Shown here in pieces: positions 1 to 10,317 of a stretch of 30,395 bases of DNA. The stretch is taken from positions 1-30,395 of the forward strand of contig JADDPU010000349.1 in assembly GCA_016781725.1 (NCBI GenBank). The letters are read 5' to 3'. Below the pieces are notes generated by a model. That model did no database searches. It was not told the origin of the DNA and saw only the letters and a list, made by a program, of their open reading frames with translations. The DNA is from Rubrobacter sp. (lineage in GTDB: Bacteria; Actinomycetota; Rubrobacteria; Rubrobacterales; Rubrobacteraceae). How positions within the stretch are numbered: the first letter of the stretch is position 1; each line of letters opens with the position of its first letter. Both the position numbers and the translations under genes were made by a program.

Positions 1-860
1 ACCGAGAGGAAGCTGCCGACGACCCCTATCGCTACCCCCACGGCCACCAGCAACGCGAGCACGAGGAGCGTGTTCACGGCGTCGCCGGAGATCGGGACGT
101 AGGGCAGGGCGTCGGTCGCCCAGTCCACGAACAGGAAGTTAATCCAGACCACTGCCAGCGCCGCGAGGCCGGCCCCGATCAGGCCCTCGACCAACCCTTC
201 CAAGACGAACGGCGTGCGGACGAAGCCGTCTGAGGCGCCGACCAGCTTCATCACCTCTATCTCCTTGCGCCTGGCGAAGATGGAGAGCCTTATGGCGTTC
301 GAGATCAGGAGCACGCTCGCTATCAAGAACAGCACCGTGGCGCCGTAGAGGCCCCAGATCATGTACGAGGTCACCGCGTTTAGCCGCTCTATGGTCTGCT
401 GGGGGTAGCTGAGGTTCTCGTCGGTGAAGCCCTCCTGCTTGAGCCTCGCTGCCACCTCGTCGGCCATCTCGGGGTCTCTGAGCTGCAACTGCAGCGAGGG
501 CGGCAACACCCCCTCGTCGAGGTCCTCGTAGAGCTCTGGCTGCTCCTCGAAGGTCTCCCTGAAGTCGGCGAGCGCCTCCTCCTCGGAGACCTTGTTTACG
601 CTTGTGACCTCCGGCCAGCCCTGGGTCTCGCGCAGGAGGGCGTCTACCTCCCCTTCCTCGGCGTTGGGCAAGAAGACCTCGACAGTGACGTCCTCGCGGA
701 CGGAGCCCACTATCCCGTCGACGTGGGAGCTAACTAGAAGGCCCATCCCGAAGATCAGGATGCACACGAAGGTGGTAGTCACGGCGGTGATGCTCATCAG
801 GAGGTTCAGGCGGACGTTCTTGAAGGCCTCGGCGAGAAAGAACCCAAGGTTAAACCTCAT
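1..860 (-). CDS. ftsX: Cell division protein FtsX (3' end cut by window edge)
   Basis: FtsX is the membrane partner of FtsE; in known systems the pair controls peptidoglycan hydrolases at the septum. The frame reads from ATG at 860 to the left edge without a stop. It has a short cytoplasmic N-terminus, a first membrane helix at about residues 20-44, an extracytoplasmic domain of about 110 residues, and three further helices after about residue 165. Between them lies the conserved cytoplasmic segment RRKEIEVMKLVGAS, typical of FtsX/MacB-type permeases. About 286 codons are present, so only a few residues should be missing. The start overlaps the end of ftsE by 11 nt, which supports co-translation. 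Confidence 0.95.
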   Translation of the reverse strand, partial: MRFNLGFFLAEAFKNVRLNLLMSITAVTTTFVCILIFGMGLLVSSHVDGIVGSVREDVTVEVFLPNAEEGEVDALLRETQGWPEVTSVNKVSEEEALADFRETFEEQPELYEDLDEGVLPPSLQLQLRDPEMADEVAARLKQEGFTDENLSYPQQTIERLNAVTSYMIWGLYGATVLFLIASVLLISNAIRLSIFARRKEIEVMKLVGASDGFVRTPFVLEGLVEGLIGAGLAALAVVWINFLFVDWATDALPYVPISGDAVNTLLVLALLVAVGVAIGVVGSFLS

Positions 861-1536
861 CCGCGTAAGCCCCCCTCACCTTGTCGCGGACTATACGGCC
901 ATCTTCCAGGGCGACGACGCGCTTGCGCATCACGTCCACCATCTCCCTATCGTGGGTAGCGACCACGACGGTGGTGCCGATGCGGTTGATCCTGTGCAAT
1001 AGCTGCATGATGCCGACGCTGGTGTTCGGGTCCAGGTTGCCAGTCGGCTCGTCGGCTACGAGGATCGGCGGCTGGGAGACGAACGCCCTCGCTATCGAGA
1101 CGCGCTGCTGCTCGCCGCCCGAGAGCATGTCGGGGTACTTGTCCATCTTCCCCGAGAGGCCGACGAGGTCCAGGATCTGGGGCACCTTGGTGCGGATGGT
1201 GCGCCGCTTCTGGCCAGTGACCTCCATGGCGTAGGCTACGTTCTCGGCTGCGGTCTTGTTGGGCAGGAGCTTGAAGTCCTGGAAGACGCACCCGATATCG
1301 CGCCTTAGGCGCGGGATTTTACGCCGCGGAACCGAGGAGAGCCGGGTGCCGTTGACGTAGATGGCCCCGGCCGAGGGCTCCATCTCCTTGAGGATCAGGC
1401 GCACCATCGTGGACTTGCCGGAGCCGCTGGCCCCGACCAGGAACACGAACTCGCCGGGGTCTATCTGCAGGTTCACCCGCTCGAGGGCGACGGTATCCTT
1501 GCCGTAGACCTTGGTGACGTTGCTGAATCGGATCAT
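850..1536 (-). CDS. ftsE: Cell division ATP-binding protein FtsE
   Basis: This is the ABC-type ATPase of the FtsEX complex, 228 residues, the usual family length. Walker A GASGSGKST lies at residues 35-43. The ABC signature LSGGEQQR and Walker B ILVADEPTGNLD follow in order, then the switch histidine in VVATHD. I chose ATG 1536 because FtsE proteins begin MIxFxNVTKxY and GGAGA sits about 5 nt upstream. The frame stays open upstream to 1671, but those 45 residues have no FtsE character. The 3' end overlaps ftsX and the start overlaps a possible small ORF by ATGA. Confidence 0.97.
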   Translation of the reverse strand: MIRFSNVTKVYGKDTVALERVNLQIDPGEFVFLVGASGSGKSTMVRLILKEMEPSAGAIYVNGTRLSSVPRRKIPRLRRDIGCVFQDFKLLPNKTAAENVAYAMEVTGQKRRTIRTKVPQILDLVGLSGKMDKYPDMLSGGEQQRVSIARAFVSQPPILVADEPTGNLDPNTSVGIMQLLHRINRIGTTVVVATHDREMVDVMRKRVVALEDGRIVRDKVRGAYADEV

Positions 1537-1649
1537 CTGGTCTCCACGTCTGGCTGGCTGCTGGCCGCCGGGTGCGGCGGAGCTTGTCCGAGGTCCCCCC
1601 TCCAGGGACCCAACAGGCCACCGAGGAAGATAGCAATAAGCGCAGGCAT
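1533..1649 (-). CDS. Possible 38-residue small protein coupled to ftsE
   Basis: A short open frame fills the space between the DUF2993 gene and ftsE. It starts with ATG two bases after the upstream TGA and ends in a TGA that overlaps the ftsE ATG (ATGA). The N-terminus MPALIAIFLGGLLGPW is hydrophobic and could be a short membrane helix or signal. The rest is Pro/Ala/Ser-rich and hydrophilic. A GGCGG lies about 6 nt upstream of the ATG. I recognise no family. The exact fit between neighbours argues for translation, but it could be only a coupling leader or chance in GC-rich DNA. Confidence 0.4.
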   Translation of the reverse strand: MPALIAIFLGGLLGPWRGDLGQAPPHPAASSQPDVETR

Positions 1650-1651
1650 TA

Positions 1652-2374
1652 TCAACCGCCGGGGTACACACCCAAGGGTACGCGTGGCACCCTCCCGGTG
1701 AGCACCAGCTCCCCCTCGGCGGTCTCTACACCGGAGATGGTGCTCCTGTAAGGCAGCCTCTTTATGGGGTACTCGAACCGCGTGCCCGCGAGCAGTGCGT
1801 CGGTCAGCTCCCGGGGCAGCGCCATCCCGGCGGCCTCGAGGCTCCGCGGCTCGAAGACGAAGCTCTGGCCACTTATCCCAAGATCCCCGGTTGCCGAGAC
1901 CGGGAACGACGCGCCGAGAAACGTAGCCTCCGCCCGCACCTCCATGCCGCTCTTCGTGATGTCGACGTCTCTGACCTCCGTCTCCGCCTGCTCTTTCACG
2001 AGGCGCGAGACCTCCGCCTCGGGGACCTCCACCCGCAAGCCTCCCGAGAGCGGCTCCCTGGCGACTATGGAACCCTGACTTATGCTCTCGAGCACGTCGA
2101 CGTCGAACGGGTCAAGGTCTATGACCGCGCGCTCGGTCCGGACACCGCCGAGCCCTGCGTCCCTGAGCCTGATCTCACCCCCCGAAAACTCCCCGGCGAT
2201 CATCCTGAGCGGCGGGTCGCTCTCGAGCTCCACCTTCGGCGCCTTCTGGAGCCCGAGCCGGGCCTGGACGTCGTGGGCGAACGCGTACTCGAGGAGGGAG
2301 GGCAAAAACGTGTAGGGGCCGATCACGACTACTGCCACGAGGGGCACCACCACGGCGGCGAGGACGCTCCGCAC
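1652..2374 (-). CDS. DUF2993 / LmeA-like phospholipid-binding protein
   Basis: This 240-residue protein has one N-terminal hydrophobic segment (about residues 3-25), then an all-beta-looking domain typical of the actinobacterial DUF2993 family. In mycobacteria, family member LmeA is a periplasmic phospholipid-binding protein needed for lipomannan maturation. Family traits seen are a stretch of alternating residues rich in V/D/E (AVIDLDPFDVDV), an SRLVKEQAETEV segment, and a C-terminal VTxEGELVLTGR-like strand. The start is GTG, 4 nt after the prfB stop. The ribosome site is weak and several downstream GTG codons are alternatives. Its role in this organism is inferred from the family only. Confidence 0.75.
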   Translation of the reverse strand: MRSVLAAVVVPLVAVVVIGPYTFLPSLLEYAFAHDVQARLGLQKAPKVELESDPPLRMIAGEFSGGEIRLRDAGLGGVRTERAVIDLDPFDVDVLESISQGSIVAREPLSGGLRVEVPEAEVSRLVKEQAETEVRDVDITKSGMEVRAEATFLGASFPVSATGDLGISGQSFVFEPRSLEAAGMALPRELTDALLAGTRFEYPIKRLPYRSTISGVETAEGELVLTGRVPRVPLGVYPGG

Positions 2375-2378
2375 GGCG

Positions 2379-3469
2379 CTAGGCGGCGGTTCGGTTCTTC
2401 AGGTAGGCGTAGACGAAGGCGTCGAGGTCGCCGTCGAGGACCCGATCGACGTTCGCAGTCTCCTCGCCGGTGCGGTGGTCCTTGACGAGCTTGTAGGGGT
2501 GGAGGACGTAGGAGCGGATCTGGCTCCCCCACTCTATCTCCGCCTTCTCGCCGCTCTGGGCGGCGATCTCGCGCTCGCGCTTCTCGCGCTCGAGCTCGAA
2601 GAGGCGCGCCCTCAAGACCCGCATCGCCACCTCGCGGTTCTGGTGCTGGCTGCGCTCGTTCTGGCACTGGGCCACTATGCCCGTGGGCAGGTGCGTGATC
2701 CTGACCGCAGAGTCCGTCTTGTTGACGTGCTGGCCGCCGGCGCCCGAGGCCCTGTAGGTGTCGACCTTCAGGTCTTTCTCCTCGATCTCGACCTCGACAG
2801 CCTCCCCGACGACGGGCGCTACCATGACCGAGGCGAAGCTGGTGTGCCTCCTGCCGCCGGCGTCGAACGGGCTGATGCGCACTAGCCTGTGCACCCCCCG
2901 CTCGGCGGAGAGGAGCCCGAAGGCGTACTCGCCCGAGACTGCGAAGGTGGCGCTCTTGATGCCGGCCTCCTCCCCCTCGGTGTACTCGATGACCTCGAGG
3001 TCGAAGCCGCGGCGCTCCGCCCAGCGCCTGTACATCCTGGCGAGCATCTCGGCCCAGTCTTGGGAGTCCACCCCACCGGCACCTGGGTTTATGGTGAGGA
3101 TGGCATCGCCCTCGTCGTACTCGCCGGCGAAGAGCCTGGCGACCTCCTGCTCCTCGAGCACCCGCTGGACCCGCCGCAGCTCCTCCTCGACCTCGGGGAG
3201 CAACTCCCCGTCCTCCTCGGCCAACGCGAGGAGCTCCTCGGAATCGGCGAGGCTCTCGCGCAGGCCTTCCAGGAGCTCTATCCTCCCCTGCACGCGCGAG
3301 AAGCGGGCGGAGACCCGCCTTGCCTCCTCCTGGTCGTCCCAGAAGCCGGGGCTGCTCATCTCCTCCCCGAGCCCGGCGGCCTCCTCGCGCAAAGCCCCAA
3401 CGCCGAAGAACGCCTCGAGCTCGGCGAGGCGCCCTTCGAGTTCGAGCGACTTCTCCCTCAACTCGGACA

Positions 3470-3470
<1 letters not shown>
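2379..3470 (-). CDS. prfB: Peptide chain release factor 2
   Basis: RF2 recognises UGA/UAA stop codons and triggers peptide release. The 363-residue product carries the RF2 tripeptide SPF (residues 200-202, in RISPFDAGG) and the catalytic GGQ (245-247, in GAGGQHVNKTDSAVR), then the usual C-terminal helices. The chosen start is GTG 3470, which shares one base with the secA stop (TAGTG) and gives an N-terminus as long as in actinobacterial RF2. The frame is open upstream to 3965, but that part is a shadow of secA. No in-frame UGA with a slippery CUU is present, so the programmed frameshift of E. coli and Bacillus prfB is absent. Confidence 0.95.
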
Positions 3471-6067
<2,597 letters not shown>

Positions 6068-6104
6068 AGCAAGCTACCTCGTATAGAGTAGTGGTCGTAC
6101 GGGA

Positions 6105-6674
6105 TCACCTCGCGGGCTCTATTAGCCCGTAGTCTCCGTCCCGACGCCGGTATACCACATTTATGTCGCCGGTATCGGCGCTGGTGAAGACGTAGAAGTC
6201 GTGGTCGAGCAGCTCCATCTGAAGTACCGCCTCCTCGGCGCTCATCGGCTTCATCTGGAACTGCTTGGTCCTGACTATCCGCGGCTCCTCCTCCTCTTCC
6301 TCCACGACGGAGGGCCTCTGGCTCTCCAGGAGTGCCCCCGGATGGTTCTTGATCTGGCCCTGCCAGCGGTCGATCTGGCGCCCCCTGAAGCGCTTTACCT
6401 GGCGCTCGAGCTTGTCCGACATCCTGTCGATGGAGGCGTACATGTCGCCAGAGGCCTCCCTGGCCTTCAACACCGACCCGTTGATGAAGAGCGTAGCCTC
6501 GGCCACCTCGGGCTCCGCGATGGAAGGGTTGCGCTCGTGGCTGAGCTCGACCTCGGCCCGCGAGTCGGAGCGCTCGTCGTCGAAGAACTTGGAGACCCGC
6601 TCGACCTTCTCGGAGGCGTACCGCTCCAGGGCCTCCGTCACCGGGATGTTGCGCCCCTTGACAAGTATCTCCAC
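6105..6674 (-). CDS. hpf: Long-form ribosome hibernation promoting factor
   Basis: Long HPF dimerises 70S ribosomes into inactive 100S particles in stationary phase. The 189-residue product has the N-terminal HPF/RaiA domain (VEILVKGRNIPVTEALERY, later EVELSHERNPSI and DMYASIDRMSDKLERQVKR). A linker rich in Glu comes next, then the C-terminal dimerisation domain (RTKQFQMKPMSAEEAVLQM, HDFYVFTSADTGDINVVYRRRDGDYGLI). I chose GTG 6674 because AAGGGAGG lies about 4 nt upstream. A GTG at 6689 in frame is possible but would put that Shine-Dalgarno inside the gene. secA follows after 37 nt, a common pairing. Confidence 0.95.
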   Translation of the reverse strand: MEILVKGRNIPVTEALERYASEKVERVSKFFDDERSDSRAEVELSHERNPSIAEPEVAEATLFINGSVLKAREASGDMYASIDRMSDKLERQVKRFRGRQIDRWQGQIKNHPGALLESQRPSVVEEEEEEPRIVRTKQFQMKPMSAEEAVLQMELLDHDFYVFTSADTGDINVVYRRRDGDYGLIEPAR

Positions 6675-6692
6675 GTAGCCTCCCTTCACAGT

Positions 6693-6829
6693 AGGCTTCG
6701 GGTCTCAGGCTTCAGGTTACAGGTCTCCCGAACCCTCTCGTGCGTGATTTGCACCGTACCCGCTAGCGCGTCTCATGCCTCTCCCGAACGTGGCGCCGGG
6801 ACTTTCCTGAAGCCTGATACCTGAAGCCT
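6693..6829. repeat. Heptad-repeat element, copy 1 (inverted arms)
   Basis: Two arms form a 24-bp inverted repeat with 2 mismatches: 6693-6716 against 6806-6829. Each arm is built of 7-bp units. The left reads AGGCTTC, GGGTCTC, AGGCTTC, AGGTTAC, AGGTCTC (6693-6727). The right reads GAAGCCT, GATACCT, GAAGCCT (6809-6829). The 89-bp core contains a 10-bp direct repeat TCTCCCGAAC at 6724 and 6780. The element fills the gap between comF (ends 3 nt away) and hpf. No target-site duplication is visible. Confidence 0.8.
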
Positions 6830-6832
6830 CAT

Positions 6833-7498
6833 TCAAACCGTCCTGCACAGGCTCAACGCGAGCACCTCCCCCGCCCCCGCCCCGAGGAGCGTGCCGGCGC
6901 ACGCGCTCATCGTCGCGCCGGTGGTGAAGACGTCGTCGACGAGGAGGATCCGCCCGGCCACGCGCCCTTTGGCCGCGAACGCGCCCGCGACGTTCGCCCG
7001 CCTCCCGGCGGCCGAGAGCTCCACCTGATCCCGCGTGCTGCGCACGACTTTTAGTTTATCCGATACTGGTGCGTTTATCCTCCTGGCGACGCCGCGCGCC
7101 AGCAGTTCCGCCTGGTTGAAGCCCCGCTTTCTGAGCCGGGAGCGGTGCAGAGGCACAGGCACGACGGCGTCGAACCCGGCCCCGAGATCCTCGACGGCCC
7201 CGAGCATCAAGGGCGCTGCCAGCCTCTCGACGACCCTCGTGTAGCCGCGGTACTTGAGGACGTGCACTATCTCCTTTCCGACACCCTCGTACCTCAGGGG
7301 CGCGCTGGCTCTCTCGAAGCCGAAGTCCACGTTCTTGCACTCCTCGCACACGAACGTCTCAAAGGCGGTGGGCAACCCGCACCGGGCGCAGACTGGTCGT
7401 CCGACCTCGGGGAGCGCCTCGAAGCACGCCGGGCAGAGCACGTCGCTCGCCCGCCGCCCGCACCCGACGCACCGCTGAGGGTAGAAGAGATCGGCCAA
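6833..7498 (-). CDS. comF: ComF family phosphoribosyltransferase-like protein
   Basis: ComF proteins have an N-terminal double zinc ribbon and a C-terminal phosphoribosyltransferase fold; in competent bacteria ComFC helps take up single-stranded DNA. Here two Cys pairs sit near the start (CVGCG, CPAC) and two more follow (CARCG, CEEC). The PRTase part shows VVPVPLHRSRLRKRGFNQAELLA and the PRPP loop LLVDDVFTTGATMSA. The start is uncertain. I chose TTG 7498 because it lies just before the zinc ribbon (LADLFYPQRC) and leaves the heptad repeat outside the gene. The frame stays open to TTG 7579 (248 residues), with GTG at 7534 another option. None has a good ribosome site. Confidence 0.85.
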   Translation of the reverse strand: MADLFYPQRCVGCGRRASDVLCPACFEALPEVGRPVCARCGLPTAFETFVCEECKNVDFGFERASAPLRYEGVGKEIVHVLKYRGYTRVVERLAAPLMLGAVEDLGAGFDAVVPVPLHRSRLRKRGFNQAELLARGVARRINAPVSDKLKVVRSTRDQVELSAAGRRANVAGAFAAKGRVAGRILLVDDVFTTGATMSACAGTLLGAGAGEVLALSLCRTV

Positions 7499-7518
7499 CG
7501 CTGCGAGGTAGATTTCTG

Positions 7519-7669
7519 AGGTTTCAGGCTTCACCAAAGGCACCGAGGTCGCAACCGACACTGCGCATTCGGAGCCCAAAGTCGACCGTACCGAAGCGCT
7601 TCCTACCCCCAGTCGGACGGAGTCGCCGGCAACTTTAACCTGGAGTCTGAAACCTGATGCCTGAAGAGT
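7519..7669. repeat. Heptad-repeat element, copy 2
   Basis: The left arm has AGGTTTC and AGGCTTC (7519-7532). The right arm reads TTAACCT, GGAGTCT, GAAACCT, GATGCCT, GAAGAGT (7635-7669), in the opposite orientation. Bases 7639-7662 match the right arm of copy 1 (6806-6829) at 20 of 24 positions. Both copies have CGCCGG followed by ACTTT immediately before that arm, so they look like relatives and not two chance arrays. The rest of the core is not similar. The last unit abuts the stop codon of the nucleotidyltransferase gene. Confidence 0.7.
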
Positions 7670-8772
7670 TAGAAGCGGAGGCTGCGGGGGGAGATGACGA
7701 CGCCGGGGTTCACCCGGATGCCCTGGTCCAGCACGTTGCCCTCGCCGACCACGCAGCCGGCGCCAAGCACCGAGAGGCCGCGGATGATGGAGGAGTTACC
7801 TACCCTGGCGCCAGGGCCGATGATCGAACCGCGCACGACCGCGCCGGCCTCGACCTCGGCGCCGTCGAGCAGGATGCTCCCCTCGACCACTGCCCCTTCC
7901 CCGACGCGGCACCCGCGCCCGAGCGCGGAGCGCCCCCCTATCGTGGCGAGGTGCGAGATCTCGCACCCCTCGCCAAGCGAGACGGGAGGGAGCAGCTTTA
8001 CGTTCTGCCCGAGCTCGACCGAGGGGTCCACATCGAGGTACTCGAAGGCCTCCCCGGCGCCGACCGCGCCCGAGAGCACATCGTGGGAGGCGGCCAGGTA
8101 GCTGCGCGGGGTGCCGATGTCGCGCCAGTAAGAGCTAGTGATGTGGGCCCTCAGGCGGCCTCCCGCCTGGAGATCCGGGAAGACCTCGCGCTCGATGGAG
8201 ACCTCGCGGCCGGGCCGGATCATATCCAATACCTCAGGCTCCATCACGTAGACCCCGGCGTTGACCAGGTTCGTCGTAACCTCATCGGCTGCGGGCTTCT
8301 CTATGAATCGGCGCACCACCATGTCGTGGTCGACCTCGACGAGACCGTAGGCTGTCGGGTCTTCTACGCTAGTCAGGGTGATGGTCGCCAGGGCGTCAGA
8401 TGCTTTGTGGATCTCTATCGCCTTGCGGAGGTCCATCCCTGTGAGGACGTCGCCGTTGACCACGACGAGGGTGTCGCCGTCGAGGTACTGCTCCGCGTTC
8501 TTGACGCCGCCGGCCGTCCCGAGCGTGCGGTCCTCGACCGCGTAGTCGACTGAGAAGTCGCCAAAACCCTGCTTGTCGCCGAGGTAATCCTGGATAGGGT
8601 CGGGCAAATAGCCCAAAGAGAGCACCGCCCCGTCCAGCCCGCCCCCACGCAAAAAGTCCAGCATGTAGCCCATGAACGGCCGGTTGCGCAGGGGCACCAG
8701 CGCCTTCGGGATATCGTAGGTGATCGGCCGAAGCCGGCTCCCCTGACCACCCACAAGAACTACGGCTTGCAT
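7669..8772 (-). CDS. Mannose-1-phosphate guanylyltransferase-like NDP-sugar pyrophosphorylase
   Basis: This enzyme makes an NDP-sugar, probably GDP-mannose, from a sugar-1-phosphate and NTP. The 367-residue product has the nucleotide-binding signature GGQGSRLRPITYDIPKALVP at residues 8-27, a metal Asp in VVNGDVLTG, and NAGVYVMEPEVLDMI. It also has VSIEREVFPDL and SSYWRDIGTP, features I associate with actinobacterial GDP-mannose pyrophosphorylases. From about residue 255 it has a left-handed beta-helix of hexapeptide repeats. The start is ATG 8772 with a poor ribosome site and a hairpin just upstream. Substrate choice (mannose or glucose) cannot be fixed from sequence alone. Confidence 0.85.
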   Translation of the reverse strand: MQAVVLVGGQGSRLRPITYDIPKALVPLRNRPFMGYMLDFLRGGGLDGAVLSLGYLPDPIQDYLGDKQGFGDFSVDYAVEDRTLGTAGGVKNAEQYLDGDTLVVVNGDVLTGMDLRKAIEIHKASDALATITLTSVEDPTAYGLVEVDHDMVVRRFIEKPAADEVTTNLVNAGVYVMEPEVLDMIRPGREVSIEREVFPDLQAGGRLRAHITSSYWRDIGTPRSYLAASHDVLSGAVGAGEAFEYLDVDPSVELGQNVKLLPPVSLGEGCEISHLATIGGRSALGRGCRVGEGAVVEGSILLDGAEVEAGAVVRGSIIGPGARVGNSSIIRGLSVLGAGCVVGEGNVLDQGIRVNPGVVISPRSLRF

Positions 8773-8782
8773 GCGGCTAGCT

Positions 8783-8820
8783 TACCCCAGCCGTGGATCT
8801 CAGACCACCGAAAAGGGGTA
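8783..8820. other. Two-part inverted repeat in front of the nucleotidyltransferase gene
   Basis: TACCCC (8783-8788) pairs with GGGGTA (8815-8820), and inside it GTGG (8793-8796) pairs with CCAC (8805-8808) around an 8-nt loop. It lies 10 nt from the ATG at 8772, between nuoN and the nucleotidyltransferase gene. No U-run follows on either strand, so a classic intrinsic terminator is unlikely. It may be an RNA hairpin controlling the downstream gene, or an operator. Confidence 0.35.
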
Positions 8821-8880
8821 GGTCGATGCCTCCCTGCGGCCTCGCGAGCCACCTCGAGTTAAGGGAGACCCTCAAACGGC

Positions 8881-10317
8881 TTACAGCAGCCCCGAGGCGC
8901 GGGTCAGGGTCGAGAGGGGGATGATGAGGAGCCCGAACAGCGTGGTGACGATCGCCAGGGTGTAGACGGCGAACCTCACGGCCCCTGCTCCCTTCGACCT
9001 CCCAGTCTCCGTCGTCGGCTCCTCCAGGAGCATGTTGCGGATCATGCCGAAGTAGTAGGGAACGGAGAGGACCGTGTTCACCACGACGGCGCCGACCACT
9101 ATGTAGACGAGGACCGAACCAGACTGGACGCCGGCGAGGATCACCCACAGCTTGCCGAAAAAGCCAGAGAGCGGAGGTATGCCGACGAGCGCGGCCATAA
9201 AGATCGCCATGCTGGCAGCGACGCCGGGGTTGGTCCGGATCAGGCCGTTGTAGCTCTTGGCGTCCTCGCCTACGAGGTCTATGACGAGGAAAGCCCCGAG
9301 GTTCATAACCGCGTAGGCGGCCGTATAAACCAGAACGGCCTGCACGGCGAACGCAGCCCCCCCGCCCTGGAGCGCCGCGAACGCCGCCAGGAGGTAGCCG
9401 GTGTGGGCCACGGAGCTGTAGGCGAGCAGACGCCTGACGTTGCGCTGTCTGAGCGCGAACAGGTTGCCGACGAACATCGTGACGATGGCCAGGAACGCCA
9501 TCACGGCAGTCCACGTCGGCGCGGCCTCCGGCATCCCCTCGAGCAGTATCCTGAGCAGGACGGCGAAGAACGCCGCCTTCGGGGCGACGGAGAGAAAGGC
9601 CGCAGCGCTCGTGGGGGCGCCCTGGTAGGCGTCCGGGGTCCAGAAGTGGAAAGGGGCAGCCGAGAGCTTGAAGGCGAAGCCGGAGATCAGGAGCGCAAGC
9701 CCGATCAGGGCTACCGGGGTGAGGCCGCCGGAGAAGGCGTTCGCCACCTCAGAGAGCTCCGCGGAGCCGGAGACGCCGTAGATCAAGACGATCCCGTAGA
9801 GCAGCACCGACGAGGCTATGACGCCGGTGATGAGGTACTTCATCCCCCCTTCGGCGCTCTCGCGCCGGCTGCGGTCGAAGGCGACCATCGCGTAGGAGGG
9901 TATTGTCGCAAGCTCCAGCGCAAGGAAGATGCCGAAGAGGTCCCGCATGGAGACCAACAGCGTGGATCCGAGTACGACCGAGAGGATGAGCGTAAGGTAC
10001 TCAGGTGCGTCGCCCGTGTTCCCCGACCAACGCGCGGCGGCGAGCACGGCGAAGAACGCCGAGCCCGCCACTATCAGCTTGAAGTACAACGCGAAGCCGT
10101 CGACGGCGTACCCGCCGCCGAAGTAGCTCCCCTCGAAACCCGCCAGGAGCAGCCCCGCAGCGCTCCCGAACACGGCCAGGGAGCCGAAGGCAGCAAGGCC
10201 CGCCGTGAGCCCGACGTTCCTCTCACCGAAGACGCCTACCATGAGGACCAGGATCAAGAACCCGGTCGTCACCAGCTCAGGCAGGAGCGCGAGAAAGGCC
10301 TGCCCGCTTACAGCCAT
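8881..10317 (-). CDS. nuoN: NADH-quinone oxidoreductase subunit N
   Basis: NuoN is one of three antiporter-like proton-pumping subunits in the membrane arm of complex I. The 478-residue product is almost entirely hydrophobic with about 14 membrane segments. The conserved pumping glutamate is E135 in LALELATIPSY, and the broken-helix region reads FKLSAAPFHFWTPDAYQGAP. LLAYSSVAHTGYLL follows. It is the last gene of the nuo operon. Its ATG shares one base with the nuoM stop (TGATG). Confidence 0.97.
   Translation of the reverse strand: MAVSGQAFLALLPELVTTGFLILVLMVGVFGERNVGLTAGLAAFGSLAVFGSAAGLLLAGFEGSYFGGGYAVDGFALYFKLIVAGSAFFAVLAAARWSGNTGDAPEYLTLILSVVLGSTLLVSMRDLFGIFLALELATIPSYAMVAFDRSRRESAEGGMKYLITGVIASSVLLYGIVLIYGVSGSAELSEVANAFSGGLTPVALIGLALLISGFAFKLSAAPFHFWTPDAYQGAPTSAAAFLSVAPKAAFFAVLLRILLEGMPEAAPTWTAVMAFLAIVTMFVGNLFALRQRNVRRLLAYSSVAHTGYLLAAFAALQGGGAAFAVQAVLVYTAAYAVMNLGAFLVIDLVGEDAKSYNGLIRTNPGVAASMAIFMAALVGIPPLSGFFGKLWVILAGVQSGSVLVYIVVGAVVVNTVLSVPYYFGMIRNMLLEEPTTETGRSKGAGAVRFAVYTLAIVTTLFGLLIIPLSTLTRASGLL

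Noticed and set aside
6693..7669. A CRISPR array
   Set aside because: Repeat units are only 7 bases, contiguous and in inverted pairs. There are no spacers of regular length and no cas genes nearby.
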